Shown here: one piece after another, positions 40,262-49,788 of the stretch
How positions within the stretch are numbered: position 1 is the first letter of the stretch
Layout: every line of letters starts with the position of its first letter
DNA from: Verrucomicrobiota bacterium
Lineage (GTDB): Bacteria > Verrucomicrobiota > Verrucomicrobiia > Opitutales > Opitutaceae
Reading direction: 5' to 3'
NCBI GenBank assembly: GCA_023416735.1
Contig: JAEZGX010000038.1
Location: forward strand, 1-64,000
Length of the DNA stretch: 64,000 nt
Translations under genes and position numbers: made by a program
Notes under the pieces: generated by a model
Told to the model about the DNA's origin: nothing
The model's input: the letters and a program-made list of their open reading frames with translations, nothing else
Databases searched by the model: none

Positions 40262-41362
40262 ATGTCGTCGCTCAAGTTCGCCGTTCTCCCCGGTGACTAC
40301 ATCGGTCCCGAAGTCATGTCCGAGGCCCTCCGGGTCCTCCAGGTTGTCGCCCAGCGCGAAGGCCTTCGCCTCGATTATGTCGAGGGCGACGTCGGTGGCG
40401 CTGCCATCGACAAACACGGCACCGCGCTCCCGCAGGAAACCCTCGAAAAATGCTCCTGGGCCGACGCCATTCTCTTCGGCTCCGTCGGCGGCCCCAAATG
40501 GGAAAAGCTGCCCCCCGCCCAACAGCCCGAGCGCGCTTCCCTCCTCCCGCTGCGCAAGCACTTCACCCTTTTCGCCAACATCCGCCCGGGCCTGCTCTAT
40601 CGCGAGCTCACCGATGCCTCGCCGCTGAAATCCGATCGCATTCCCGACGGCATCGACATCGTCTGCATTCGCGAGCTCACCGGCGGCGTTTATTTCGGCA
40701 AACCGAAGGAAACGACCACGCTTCCCGACGGCGATATCCAAGCGATCGATACGATGGTCTATCGCAAGAGCGAGATCGAGCGCATCCTCGCCACCGCCAT
40801 CGCCACCGCCCGCGGCCGCAAACGCCGCCTCTGCTCCATCGACAAGGCCAACGTCCTCGAAACCTCCGTCCTCTGGCGCAAGACCGTCATCGATTACTGT
40901 GCCAAGCACGCGCCTGACATCGAGCTGTCCCACATGTATGTCGACAACGCCGCGATGCAGCTCGCGCGTAATCCCAACCAGTTCGACGTCTTCGTCACCG
41001 AAAACATGTTCGGCGACATCCTCTCCGACGAGATGGCCGTCATCTGCGGTTCGCTCGGCATGCTTTCATCCGCGTCGCTCGGCACCGGCCTCAACTCCCG
41101 CCAGCTTCCGTTCGGCCTCTTCGAACCCGCCGGCGGCACCGCGCCCGATATCGCCGGCAAGGGCATTGCCAATCCGTGCGCGCAAATCCTCTCCGCCGCG
41201 CTTATGTTGCGCTACAGCTTCGGCCTCAACCAGGCCGCTACCCGGATCGAAACCGCGGTGAAGAAAACCGTCACCTCCGGCGTCCGCACCGGCGACATCG
41301 CGTTCGGACGTCCTTCCGTCAGCACCCGCGAAATGGCCGACGCCATCATCGCGAATCTCTGA
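40262..41362 (+). CDS. leuB: 3-isopropylmalate dehydrogenase
   Basis: A 366-residue LeuB that oxidatively decarboxylates 3-isopropylmalate in leucine synthesis. Motifs include AVLPGDYIGPEVM, LFGSVGGPKWEKLP, LLPLRKHFTLFANIRPG, the IDIVCIRELTGGVYFG substrate loop, and the NAD/metal motif MFGDILSDEMAV, with GLFEPAGGTAPDIAGKG near the end. I chose the ATG at 40262. It stands alone on the plus strand; a strong hairpin follows it. Confidence 0.96.
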   Translation: MSSLKFAVLPGDYIGPEVMSEALRVLQVVAQREGLRLDYVEGDVGGAAIDKHGTALPQETLEKCSWADAILFGSVGGPKWEKLPPAQQPERASLLPLRKHFTLFANIRPGLLYRELTDASPLKSDRIPDGIDIVCIRELTGGVYFGKPKETTTLPDGDIQAIDTMVYRKSEIERILATAIATARGRKRRLCSIDKANVLETSVLWRKTVIDYCAKHAPDIELSHMYVDNAAMQLARNPNQFDVFVTENMFGDILSDEMAVICGSLGMLSSASLGTGLNSRQLPFGLFEPAGGTAPDIAGKGIANPCAQILSAALMLRYSFGLNQAATRIETAVKKTVTSGVRTGDIAFGRPSVSTREMADAIIANL

Positions 41363-41377
41363 TTTCTTCGATTGCTG

Positions 41378-41403
41378 GAAGCGCGACACTCCTGTCGCGC
41401 TTC
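41378..41403. terminator. bidirectional terminator between leuB and the hybrid kinase
   Basis: GAAGCGCGACA and TGTCGCGCTTC form a perfect 11-bp stem with loop CTCC, followed by TTGTT on the plus strand. It sits between convergent leuB and the histidine kinase, so it may serve both. Confidence 0.75.
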
Positions 41404-41406
41404 TTG

Positions 41407-42183
41407 TTACCGCGCCTCCGTCAACGCCGCTCGCACCTCTTCCAGCAGCTTCGATGGACTGCACGGTTTCGCCAGAACCTTTACCCCGAGTTCCGCCAGC
41501 TCCGCCCCGGCTGACTCCAAGCCGCTCGTTGCGATCACTCTGAGTTTCGGCTCGATCAACCGCAGCGCCCGCACGAGCGAACCGCCGCCCATCTTCGGCA
41601 TCATCACGTCGGTCAACACGAGCCGCACACGTTCGCGGTCTCGCAGAAAGCGGCTCACGGCTTCCTTGCCGTCGCTCGCCGTGATCACCCGATAGTTGTG
41701 CCCTTCCAACACCTGGCGCGTTGCCACGCGAATCGACTCTTCATCGTCCACCACGAGCACCACTTCGCCTTCTCCCACGGGCATCGGCGTTGCATTCTCC
41801 GGGCGTATCTGCGTCGCCGCGCTGCACACCGCCGGCAGGTAAACCCTGAACAGGCTTCCCACGCCCACCTTGCTGTCGACCGTCACGAATCCTCCGTGAT
41901 CGCGCACGATCCCGAGCACCGTCGACAGTCCCAACCCGGTTCCCTTCTCCAAATCTTTCGTGGTAAAAAATGGATCGAAAATCCGATCCACGATTTCGGC
42001 AGGAATCCCCGTGCCGGTGTCTCGCACCGACACTTCGACATAGTTTCCCGGCTTCGCCTTCGCATGCAGCACCCGGTCGGCTTCACCGAGAGTCACATTC
42101 TGCACTGTCAAAGTCAGCCGCCCACCATTCGGCATAGCATCGCGGGCATTCACGGTGAGATTCACGAGCACCTGGTGTCCGCG
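41407..42183 (-). pseudogene. C-terminal part of a frameshifted hybrid histidine kinase (HATPase-REC)
   Basis: This frame carries the second half of the kinase whose first half ends at 42162. Coding sense begins at about HQVLVNLTVNARDAM (the N-box). It goes on through VRDTGTGIP (G1) and KGTGLGLSTV (G2), then a receiver domain (LVVDDEESIR, phosphoacceptor Asp in LTDVMMPKMGG, final Lys in LAKPC). Residues of the same frame before HQVLVNL have no family match, so translation cannot start there naturally. A deletion of about 13 bases around 42165-42180 would explain the break. No ribosome start for this part is evident. It could be a sequencing or assembly error instead of a true mutation. Confidence 0.75.
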
Positions 42184-44021
42184 ACCACCGGCCACGCGTC
42201 TCCCGCCACATTCGCGTCCAACGCGATTTCGCGCGGAAAGGTCTCCCGAATGATCGAACATATTTCCCTCGCCAGATGCTTCAGCTTGATCGGTGTCCGC
42301 TTGCCTCCCGCACCACGACTGAAAGTCAGCAGCTGCCGGATGATGTCCGCCCCGCGCCGCGCGTTGGTTTCCACCATGCTCAACATGTCCCGCGCCCGCG
42401 GATCGCTCGAGCTCTCCTTCAGCAACGCTGCCGCCATCAGCATCGGTGAAAGAATGTTGTTGAGGTCGTGCGCGATGCCTCCCGCCAGCGTGCCAATCAC
42501 CTCCATCCGCTGCGCTCGCAGAAACTGCGCCTCCAGCGTCTTGCGCTCGGTCACGTCGTCCGCCACACCCACCACGCGCACGATCTCGCCCGGCACATTG
42601 TCCACGGGAAACGCCTTTGCCCAGATCCACCGCACGGTGCCGTCCGGCCGCACGATACGATACTCGTCATCGAAAAAGCCCGTCCTCTCCAGTTCGCCGA
42701 CCTTCGCCGCCACGCGCGATTTATCCTCGTCGTGGACCGCCTCGAACCACGCCATCGGATTATCCATCAAATCCGCACCCGGACGGCCCCACACCGCTTC
42801 GTAGTTCGGGCTCACATACAAAACTCGATTGTGCGGCACTTCGCGCATCCAGAACACTTCGTGGATGTTCTCCACCACCGCGCGAAACCGTTCCTCGCTT
42901 TCCCGCAGCGCCGCTTCCGTCCGCACCCGCTCGGTCACGTCGTGAATCGTTCCCACGAAGCGAAACCGCGGCATCGGCTCCATCTCGCCCGACACCTCTC
43001 CCGTCGATAGCACGTGCCGGACGGTCCCATCCTTGGCCACGATGCGGTGCTCCATTCGATAGCTCTGCAAATCGAAGATCGCCGCCATCGCTGCCTCTCT
43101 CACGCGCTGCCGGTCTTCCGGATGCACGTGATCCATGAACACCTGCATCGTCATCGGCAACTCGCCCGGCTCGCGGCCCAGGATTCGACAGCACTGATTC
43201 GTCCAGGTCACCCGGTTATTCTCCAGAACATCCGCGTCCGTCAGCTCGAGTGTCCAGCTGCCGAAGCCTCCCACGTGCTGCGCCTCGGTCATGCTGAGCT
43301 CACTCTCCCGCAACGCCCGCTCCGCGCGTTTTCGTTCGGTTATGTCCTGCATCGTCCCCACCCGGTGCAACCACTGGCCCGATGCGTCGCGCACCATCGC
43401 GATATCGACCTGCACGTCCCGGCTGTCGCCCTCCGACGAACGAATCGTCAGCTCGAATCGCACGCTGCCCGTGCGATCCGCTTCCGCCAGCGCCGCTTTG
43501 ACCGCCCCTAACGACTCCGGTCCGTAACGCTCCAACACAGGCTGCCCGATCAATTCCTCCACCCTTCGCCCCATGAGTCGCGCAAAGGCCGGATTGCACG
43601 CGGTTGTCACATTTGTGCGCGGATCACTCACCACGATCCCATGTGAACAACTCGCGAACACATCCGCCCACAACCGCGAGGCCGCGTCCATTTCAACCCG
43701 GGCCTCCATCGCCACTCGGCTGCGCCGCAGTTCGCGCCGCAGTAATACGAAAAACACCACCGATGTCACCACCACGAATGCGCCGCCTTTGAGCGCCACC
43801 AGATCGACCGTCGCCCGCTCCGATACGAAATGGCGCAGCCAGGCATCCGAAAATCCCATCCATAACGCCGCCGCCACCGCGTAGACCAGCACGGCCCGCA
43901 GAGCGACCGCTGCCGGACTCGCGAGCTGCTTCCCGCCCGCTTCACCCTGCGGACGGAAAATGCGCCGGAGAGATTCGGATGTTGATGTTGAGTTCGAGCT
44001 GTTTGCGGGGGCGGAACGCAT
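42162..44021 (-). pseudogene. N-terminal part of a frameshifted PAS-rich hybrid histidine kinase
   Basis: The first 619 residues of a sensor kinase: two membrane helices near the N-terminus (AVALRAVLVYAVAAALW and GGAFVVVTSVVFFVLL), then three PAS domains with ITERKRAERALRESE- and VTERVRTEAALRESEERF-type linkers, then a HisKA domain with the phospho-His in GGIAHDLNNILSPM. The frame stops after VVADTRCS, just where the ATP-binding domain should begin; the rest is in another frame at 41407-42183. As it stands the protein has a phospho-acceptor domain but no kinase domain. I chose the ATG at 44021; the frame opens further upstream to 44138. Confidence 0.78.
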
Positions 44022-44323
44022 TCGGAAGTAAATGGCTCCCAACCTTACCTTCACTCCCTTTTCCACGCTGCCCATCAAAGGTCCGAGGCTTCGCATTTCT
44101 TGGCATTCTCGCCAAACGGCTACGCATTTTTTATGCAAATGATCGCCGCGTTCGCCTGCATCCTCTGAACTCCCAGCGCTGGCTTCCCGCCGGTTCGATT
44201 ACAAATCCGACGCCCTCCAAGTCGCTTCATAGTGCGTCAGAAAATCCTTTCCGCTCCCAACCACCTCCTTTTAGCTGCCCTTTCCGCGCCCAGCCACACC
44301 GCGCCGCGCGTATCCATCGCTGT
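44022..44323. other. divergent intergenic region between the kinase and alaS
   Basis: About 300 bases between divergently read genes, so it should hold both promoters. I see no convincing -35/-10 pair, riboswitch or T-box. The part up to 44138 could be coding if the kinase starts further upstream. No repeat copy was recognised. Confidence 0.4.
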
Positions 44324-47056
44324 ATGACCTCCGCCGAGATCCGCCAGAGCTTCCTCGATTTCTTCGCGAAACAGGGACACACCATCGTCCCGTCCGCGTC
44401 GCTCATGCCCGACTCGCCCGGACTGCTTTTCACCAACGCCGGCATGAACCAGTTCGTGCCGATCTTCCTCGGCGATCGTGCGCCCGACGTCTCCAAATGG
44501 GCCGGCGTCCGCCCGTCAAAAGATACCCGCGCCGCGGATACCCAGAAATGCATCCGCGCCGGCGGCAAACACAACGACCTCGAGGACGTCGGCTTCGATA
44601 CGTATCACCACACGATGTTCGAGATGCTGGGGAACTGGTCCTTCGGCGATTACTTCAAAAAGGAATCCATCACCTGGGGCTGGGAGCTCATCACCAAGAT
44701 CTGGGGCATCCCCGCCAAACGGCTCTTCGCCACCGTTTACTCGCCCGACAAATCGAAGAACGATCCCTCTGACTTCGACCAGGAAGCCTACGACATCTGG
44801 GCCGAAATCTTCAAAAAGGAAGGCCTCGATCCCGCCGTCCACATCGTCAACGGCAACAAAAAGGACAACTTCTGGATGATGGGCGACACCGGCCCGTGCG
44901 GCCCGTGCTCCGAAATCCATTTCAACCTTCTGCCGTCTGACGACGAAGCCGAGGGCCGCAAGCTCGTGAACTCCTCCAGCTCCCGCTGCATCGAGATCTG
45001 GAATCACGTCTTCATCCAATTCAACGCCAACGCCGACGGCACCTTCTCTCCGCTCGCCGCCAAGCACGTTGACACCGGCATGGGTTTCGAACGCGTCGCC
45101 GGCATCCACGCCACGACGAAGGGTTTCAAGGACTTCTCCCGCGAACCTTCCAACTACAACGCCGACGTCTTCGCGCCGCTCTTCGCCAAAATCTCCGAAC
45201 TTTCGAAGAAGGTCTACAACGGCACCGTCCCGTCCAAACGCGAAGGCCTCGGCGAACAGGAAAACATCGACATCGCCTTTCGCGTCCTCGCCGACCACGC
45301 GCGCTGCGTCAGCTGCGCCATCGCCGACAACATCCTCCCCGGCAATGAGGGTCGCAATTACGTCATCCGCCGCATCCTCCGTCGCGGCATCCTCTACGGC
45401 AAGAAACTCGGCCTCAGCACCGGCTTCTTCGAACAACTCGTCGCTCCGGTTGTTGAAAGCCTCGGCCCCGTCTTCCCCGAGCTCAAAGAACGCCAGGACA
45501 TCATCCGCCGTGTCATCCGCAGCGAAGAAGAATCCTTCGGCCGCACGCTCGAAAAGGGTCTCTCCATTTTCAATTCTCAGATCTCAAATCTGAAATCGGG
45601 CGCCGTTCCCGGCGCCCTCGCCTTCGAACTCTACGACACCTACGGCTTCCCCCTCGACATGACGCAGCTCCTCGCCACCGAGCGCGGCCTCACCGTCGAC
45701 ACCGCCGAATTCGAGCGCCTGATGGAAGGCCAGCGCGAACGCGCCCGCGCCGCGCAGAAAAAAGAAATCGTCGTCGCCGCCACCGAAGGCGAAGCCGCCG
45801 ATCTCAAGCCCACCACCTTCCTCGGCTACACGCTCACGCGCACGACCACCGCCGGCCCCGCCACGCTCCTCGACGTCGTCAAATCCGACAAAGATACCTT
45901 CCTCGTTTTCGACCAAACTCCCTTCTACGCCGAAATGGGCGGCCAGGCCGGCGACACCGGCACCGCCCTCATCGACGGCCAGCTTATCCACATTGTGGAT
46001 ACGGTGAAGGACAAATCCGGCCGCCACCTGCACCGCATCGCTGCCGAAACCCAAAACTCAGAACCCAAAACTCAAAACCTGACCGTCGGCACGACGGCCG
46101 AACTCGCCGTCGACGCCCTCCGCCGCCGAGCGATCAGCCGCCACCACTCCGCCGCACACTTGATCCATTGGGCGCTGCGCAAGGTCCTCGGCACCCATGT
46201 CCGCCAGGCCGGCACGTCGAAGACGCCCGAGCGCATGCGTTTCGACTTCTCGCACTTCGAGGCCATGACGGCCGCGCAACTCCGCGAGGTCGAACACCTC
46301 GTCAACGAGCGCGTCATCGATAACGCGGCGATCTCGTCCTACGAAACCGAGTTCGACAAAAAGCCTGAAGGCACCCTCGCCTTCTTCGGCGACAAATACG
46401 GCCGCATCGTCCGTGTCGTCGACATCGGCGGCTACAGCCGCGAACTCTGCGGCGGCACGCACGTCACCACCACCGGCGAAATCGGCGTCATCAAAATCGT
46501 CGCCGAAATGGCCATCGCCGCCGGCACCCGCCGCATCGAAGCCGTCGCCGGGCAAGCCGCGCTCGATTTCATCGAAGCCCGCGAAAACGCCCTCCGCGCC
46601 GTCAGCGCTCACCTCAACGCCGGCTCGCAAGACGTCGTCTCGAAACTCGAATCGCTTCTCGCACATCAAAAGGAGATCGAGAAAAAGCTGAAAGCCCACG
46701 AGCAGCGCGCCGCCGCCCACCTCGCCTCCGATCTCGCCGAAAAAGCGACCGCGCGCGACGTCCTCAAATTCGTCACTGCCGTCGTCGAGGTCTCCGATCA
46801 GGAAGCGCTCCGCTCCCTCGGCTCGCAGGTTCTCCATAAGCTCGGCGAAGGCGTCGTCACGCTCGGCGCCGTCCTCGGCGACCGCGCCAGCCTCGTCGTT
46901 TACTGCTCACCCGCCGCCATCAAAGCCGGCCACCAAGCCGGCAAGATCGTCGGCGAACTTAGCGCCAAGATCGGCGGCAAAGGCGGCGGCAAACCCGACT
47001 TCGCCATGGGCGGCGGCAAAGACCCCGCCAAACTCGCCGAAGTCCTCCGCTCCTGA
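44324..47056 (+). CDS. alaS: alanyl-tRNA synthetase
   Basis: A 910-residue AlaS that charges tRNA-Ala. The N-terminus SAEIRQSFLDFFAKQGH, FTNAGMNQFVP, the catalytic core with DTGPCGPCSEIHF, and the editing domain HHSAAHLIHWAL with CGGTHV are all present. The C-terminal DHHA1 part (GGGKPDFAMGGG) is intact. Two short stretches look foreign to the family: IFNSQISNLKSGAV near residues 415-428 and AETQNSEPKTQNL near 574-586. At DNA level they are word-like repeats of the type otherwise found between genes, inserted in frame in loops. I chose the ATG at 44324. Confidence 0.97.
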   Translation: MTSAEIRQSFLDFFAKQGHTIVPSASLMPDSPGLLFTNAGMNQFVPIFLGDRAPDVSKWAGVRPSKDTRAADTQKCIRAGGKHNDLEDVGFDTYHHTMFEMLGNWSFGDYFKKESITWGWELITKIWGIPAKRLFATVYSPDKSKNDPSDFDQEAYDIWAEIFKKEGLDPAVHIVNGNKKDNFWMMGDTGPCGPCSEIHFNLLPSDDEAEGRKLVNSSSSRCIEIWNHVFIQFNANADGTFSPLAAKHVDTGMGFERVAGIHATTKGFKDFSREPSNYNADVFAPLFAKISELSKKVYNGTVPSKREGLGEQENIDIAFRVLADHARCVSCAIADNILPGNEGRNYVIRRILRRGILYGKKLGLSTGFFEQLVAPVVESLGPVFPELKERQDIIRRVIRSEEESFGRTLEKGLSIFNSQISNLKSGAVPGALAFELYDTYGFPLDMTQLLATERGLTVDTAEFERLMEGQRERARAAQKKEIVVAATEGEAADLKPTTFLGYTLTRTTTAGPATLLDVVKSDKDTFLVFDQTPFYAEMGGQAGDTGTALIDGQLIHIVDTVKDKSGRHLHRIAAETQNSEPKTQNLTVGTTAELAVDALRRRAISRHHSAAHLIHWALRKVLGTHVRQAGTSKTPERMRFDFSHFEAMTAAQLREVEHLVNERVIDNAAISSYETEFDKKPEGTLAFFGDKYGRIVRVVDIGGYSRELCGGTHVTTTGEIGVIKIVAEMAIAAGTRRIEAVAGQAALDFIEARENALRAVSAHLNAGSQDVVSKLESLLAHQKEIEKKLKAHEQRAAAHLASDLAEKATARDVLKFVTAVVEVSDQEALRSLGSQVLHKLGEGVVTLGAVLGDRASLVVYCSPAAIKAGHQAGKIVGELSAKIGGKGGGKPDFAMGGGKDPAKLAEVLRS
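45566..45597. repeat. in-frame word repeat inside alaS (first)
   Basis: TTCAATTCTCAGATCTCAAA followed by TCTGAAATC is AT-rich, self-complementary in part (AGAT-T-AAATCTGA), and unlike the surrounding GC-rich gene. It encodes the NSQISNLKS segment of AlaS. Such words are typical of dispersed intergenic repeats. Confidence 0.65.
46047..46078. repeat. in-frame word repeat inside alaS (second)
   Basis: CCCAAAACTCAGAACCCAAA followed by ACTCAAAACC is a direct near-repeat of an AAAACTCA-type word. It encodes ETQNSEPKTQNL in the editing-domain region of AlaS and lacks the GC-rich third positions of its surroundings. Confidence 0.65.
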
Positions 47057-47069
47057 CCGATCCGGAAAG

Positions 47070-47138
47070 AACCACAGAGACACAGAGCGCACAGAGAAAT
47101 CCTTCAGATCCTCTCTGTGCCTCTGTGTCTCTGTGGTT
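47070..47138. repeat. long ACCACAGAGACACAGAG palindrome
   Basis: A 69-base near-perfect inverted repeat between convergent alaS and the ABC permease gene: AACCACAGAGACACAGAG on the left and CTCTGTGTCTCTGTGGTT on the right, with further pairing inside. It could form a very stable hairpin and act as a two-way terminator. Its word composition suggests a dispersed repeat. Confidence 0.85.
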
Positions 47139-47150
47139 AAAGTTCTCCTT

Positions 47151-49613
47151 CTACTCCGCGCGCAGCGCCACCAGCGGATCGATCTTCGCCGCCCGTCGCG
47201 CCGGCAACCAACTCGCCACCACCGCGACCGCGACCAGCAATAAAGCGCCCGTCGCATACACAATCGGGTCCGTCGGCTTAACCTGAAACAGCAGGCTCTC
47301 CATCGTCCGGCTGAGCAGCCACGCGCCCACCAATCCCATCACGAGCCCGATTCCCGCTTTCCACACTCCCTGTTTGAGCACCATCGCGATCAACTGCTCC
47401 CGCGTCGCACCGATCGCTCCGCGAATCCCGATCTCCCGCGTCCGCTGCGAAACATCATACGCGAGCACGCCATAAATCCCGAGCGCCGCCAGAAACAGCG
47501 CCATCCCCGCAAACGCCACCAGGAGCAGCATCACCGCGCGTCGGTTATCGAACGACCCGCTCACCGCCGACTCCATCGTATCTGTCTCGATCAGCGAAAT
47601 CGCCGCGTCGATCTCCCGCGCTTTCGCGCGCATCATCGCCGTCGTATCCGCCAAGGGCCGCTCACTGCGCACATACAAACCAAATCCTCCGGGCCGTCCT
47701 TGCAGCATCTGATAAACAAACGGATTCCCCGTCTTATCCTCCACGCCGTTGTGCGGCACATTGCCCACCACACCGATGATCTCCGGCCATTCCTCCGCCT
47801 TCTCCGGCCTTCCGCCAAACGTGAAGCGCCCGCCGACCGCCGAGCGTCCCGGGAAAAACTTCCGCGCAAAATCCTGATCCACGACGAACCGCGGCACTTT
47901 GGCTTCGATGTCCACTTCCTCGAAGAAACGTCCTTCGACCAACCGCAACCCCATCGTCGCGAGATAGCCAGGCGTCACCGCCACGCGATACGCACCCGGC
48001 TGCGGCGATCCCTCCGGTAAGGGATCGTTCTCCAACGTGAGCGCATTGATCGGCAACCCGCCCCGAAACGGCGTCGAATACGAGATTGCCGCGGCCGACA
48101 CCCCAGGAATCTCCATCATCCCGCGCACCATCCGCTCCCGCAGCGACTTCGCCGCCTCATCACTGGCCCGATGCACCGCCGGCAACGACACCGCCGCACC
48201 CACGACACCGCGCAAATCCATGCCTCGATCGACGTTCAACGCCCGCTGGAAACTGTGAATCAACAATCCCGCGCCCGTCAGCAGCATCAACGCCACCGCG
48301 AACTGCGTCACCACCAGCGTGCTGCTCAGCGCGCGCACGCCGCGCCCGGCCGACGCCCCGCGCGTCCCGCCTTGGATCACTTGCGTCAAATTTGTCCGCC
48401 ACACGTGCACGATCGGTATCAACCCAATCAATACACCCACGCCCACCGTCAGCAGGACGGCGAACAGAAGCACTCGCCCATCCAACGTCACCGGCAGCGC
48501 CTGCGGCAGCATCTGCTGCACATAATGATTCATTCCTTTCAACGCCGCCCACGCCAGCCCCACGCCCAGCAACGCTCCCATTCCAGTCAGCACCAAGCTC
48601 TCGACCATCAACTGCCGCGCAATCGCCCCGCGACTCGCCCCCAGCGCCGCGCGGATCGCCAGTTCCCCCTGGCGCGCATTCGCCCGCACCAGCAGCAGGT
48701 TCGCAACGTTCACACATCCGATCAGTAGCACGAACGCCACGCCGCCTTGTAGTAACAGCAGCGTCGGCCGCACCGGCTCCACCCGCTGCGTCTGCACACT
48801 GCCCACATTCATCGTGACGCCCGAGCGTTCGATAAACTGCCGCGTCGGCGGCGGCGAAGACTCATAATACCTCCGCTCGATCGCTTTCGCCTCCGCGTCC
48901 GCCGCCGCCATCGTCACGCCCGGCTTCAATCGCCCGAACATCTGCACGTTCAGCGCATATCGCCCCTGGGGATTCTCCGCCTGCGGTGGCCACGACAACG
49001 GCACGATGAACTTCACCCGCGCATCCATCCCTTCCAACACCTGCGACGCCACGCCGATGATGCGATACGTCTCGCCATCGATCCTCAGCGTCTTCTCCAA
49101 CACGTTTTGGTCCCAGCCAAATTTCGACTCCCAAAACGAACGCGTCAGCACCACCACCTTGTCTTCGCCCTGACGATTCTGCTCCTTCGTGAAAAAGCCC
49201 CCGAGCACCGGCTGCACGCGCAACAGCTCGAAGATCTCCGCCGTCGCCCGCGCACCGCTGATCCGATCGATCGCGCCATCCTCGCCCAGTTGCCCATCAT
49301 AGCGCGACCACAGCGCCAGCGTTTCATAGCTCGTGGCGTTCTTCGAGTAATCGAGATACATCACCACGTTCGCAGGCATCTTGTTCAGTCCCGCTTTCAC
49401 CGCCGACGAATATAGCTCGACGATCCGGTCCGGTTCGTAAAACGGCAGCGGCTTCAACATCAGCGCATACACCATCGAGAAGATCGCCGTCGTCGTTCCA
49501 ATGCAGAGCGCCAGGGTCGCCAGCGTGGCCGCCGACAGACCTTTGCTCTTTCTCAACTGCCGGAACGCGTCACGAAGATCCGAATACAGACCCGAAACGA
49601 ATGAAGTGCTCAT
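47151..49613 (-). CDS. ADOP/MacB-type ABC transporter permease
   Basis: An 820-residue permease of the double-unit FtsX/MacB type often called ADOP. It has an N-terminal DLRDAFRQLRKSKGLSAAT segment and one helix, a large periplasmic MacB-PCD domain, three helices, a second periplasmic domain, and a final three-helix FtsX block ending LPARRAAKIDPLVALRAE. The REGELAIRAALGA-like and RTREIGIRGAIGA motifs mark the two units. No ATPase gene is adjacent, as is common for this family. I chose the ATG at 49613. Substrate unknown; export of peptides, lipids or drugs is possible. Confidence 0.92.
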   Translation of the reverse strand: MSTSFVSGLYSDLRDAFRQLRKSKGLSAATLATLALCIGTTTAIFSMVYALMLKPLPFYEPDRIVELYSSAVKAGLNKMPANVVMYLDYSKNATSYETLALWSRYDGQLGEDGAIDRISGARATAEIFELLRVQPVLGGFFTKEQNRQGEDKVVVLTRSFWESKFGWDQNVLEKTLRIDGETYRIIGVASQVLEGMDARVKFIVPLSWPPQAENPQGRYALNVQMFGRLKPGVTMAAADAEAKAIERRYYESSPPPTRQFIERSGVTMNVGSVQTQRVEPVRPTLLLLQGGVAFVLLIGCVNVANLLLVRANARQGELAIRAALGASRGAIARQLMVESLVLTGMGALLGVGLAWAALKGMNHYVQQMLPQALPVTLDGRVLLFAVLLTVGVGVLIGLIPIVHVWRTNLTQVIQGGTRGASAGRGVRALSSTLVVTQFAVALMLLTGAGLLIHSFQRALNVDRGMDLRGVVGAAVSLPAVHRASDEAAKSLRERMVRGMMEIPGVSAAAISYSTPFRGGLPINALTLENDPLPEGSPQPGAYRVAVTPGYLATMGLRLVEGRFFEEVDIEAKVPRFVVDQDFARKFFPGRSAVGGRFTFGGRPEKAEEWPEIIGVVGNVPHNGVEDKTGNPFVYQMLQGRPGGFGLYVRSERPLADTTAMMRAKAREIDAAISLIETDTMESAVSGSFDNRRAVMLLLVAFAGMALFLAALGIYGVLAYDVSQRTREIGIRGAIGATREQLIAMVLKQGVWKAGIGLVMGLVGAWLLSRTMESLLFQVKPTDPIVYATGALLLVAVAVVASWLPARRAAKIDPLVALRAE

Positions 49614-49650
49614 GGGGGGCGGGGTAAGAACCCACCAGTAACCCAAAGGT

Positions 49651-49770
49651 TACAAAGCTCCAAGGACCAAGCTCCAGAGAACGTTCAAGCCCAAGCTCCC
49701 ACCGCCGCCGAATACTATATGCCACTTTGGTGTTTTGGAGATTGGAGCTTCTCTGGATCTTGGATCTTCC
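49651..49770. repeat. AAGCTCCA-word inverted repeat
   Basis: The left part (49655-49700) has AAGCTCCAAGGACCAAGCTC and CAGAGAACGTTCAAGCC; the right part (49726-49770) has GGAGATTGGAGCTTCTCTGG and ATCTTGGATCTTCC. The two halves are partly reverse complementary. The words match those at 19171-19233 and 58657-58765. It separates the kinase gene from the permease gene. Confidence 0.7.
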
Positions 49771-49788
49771 GCCGCCTCGCGGCGGCGG

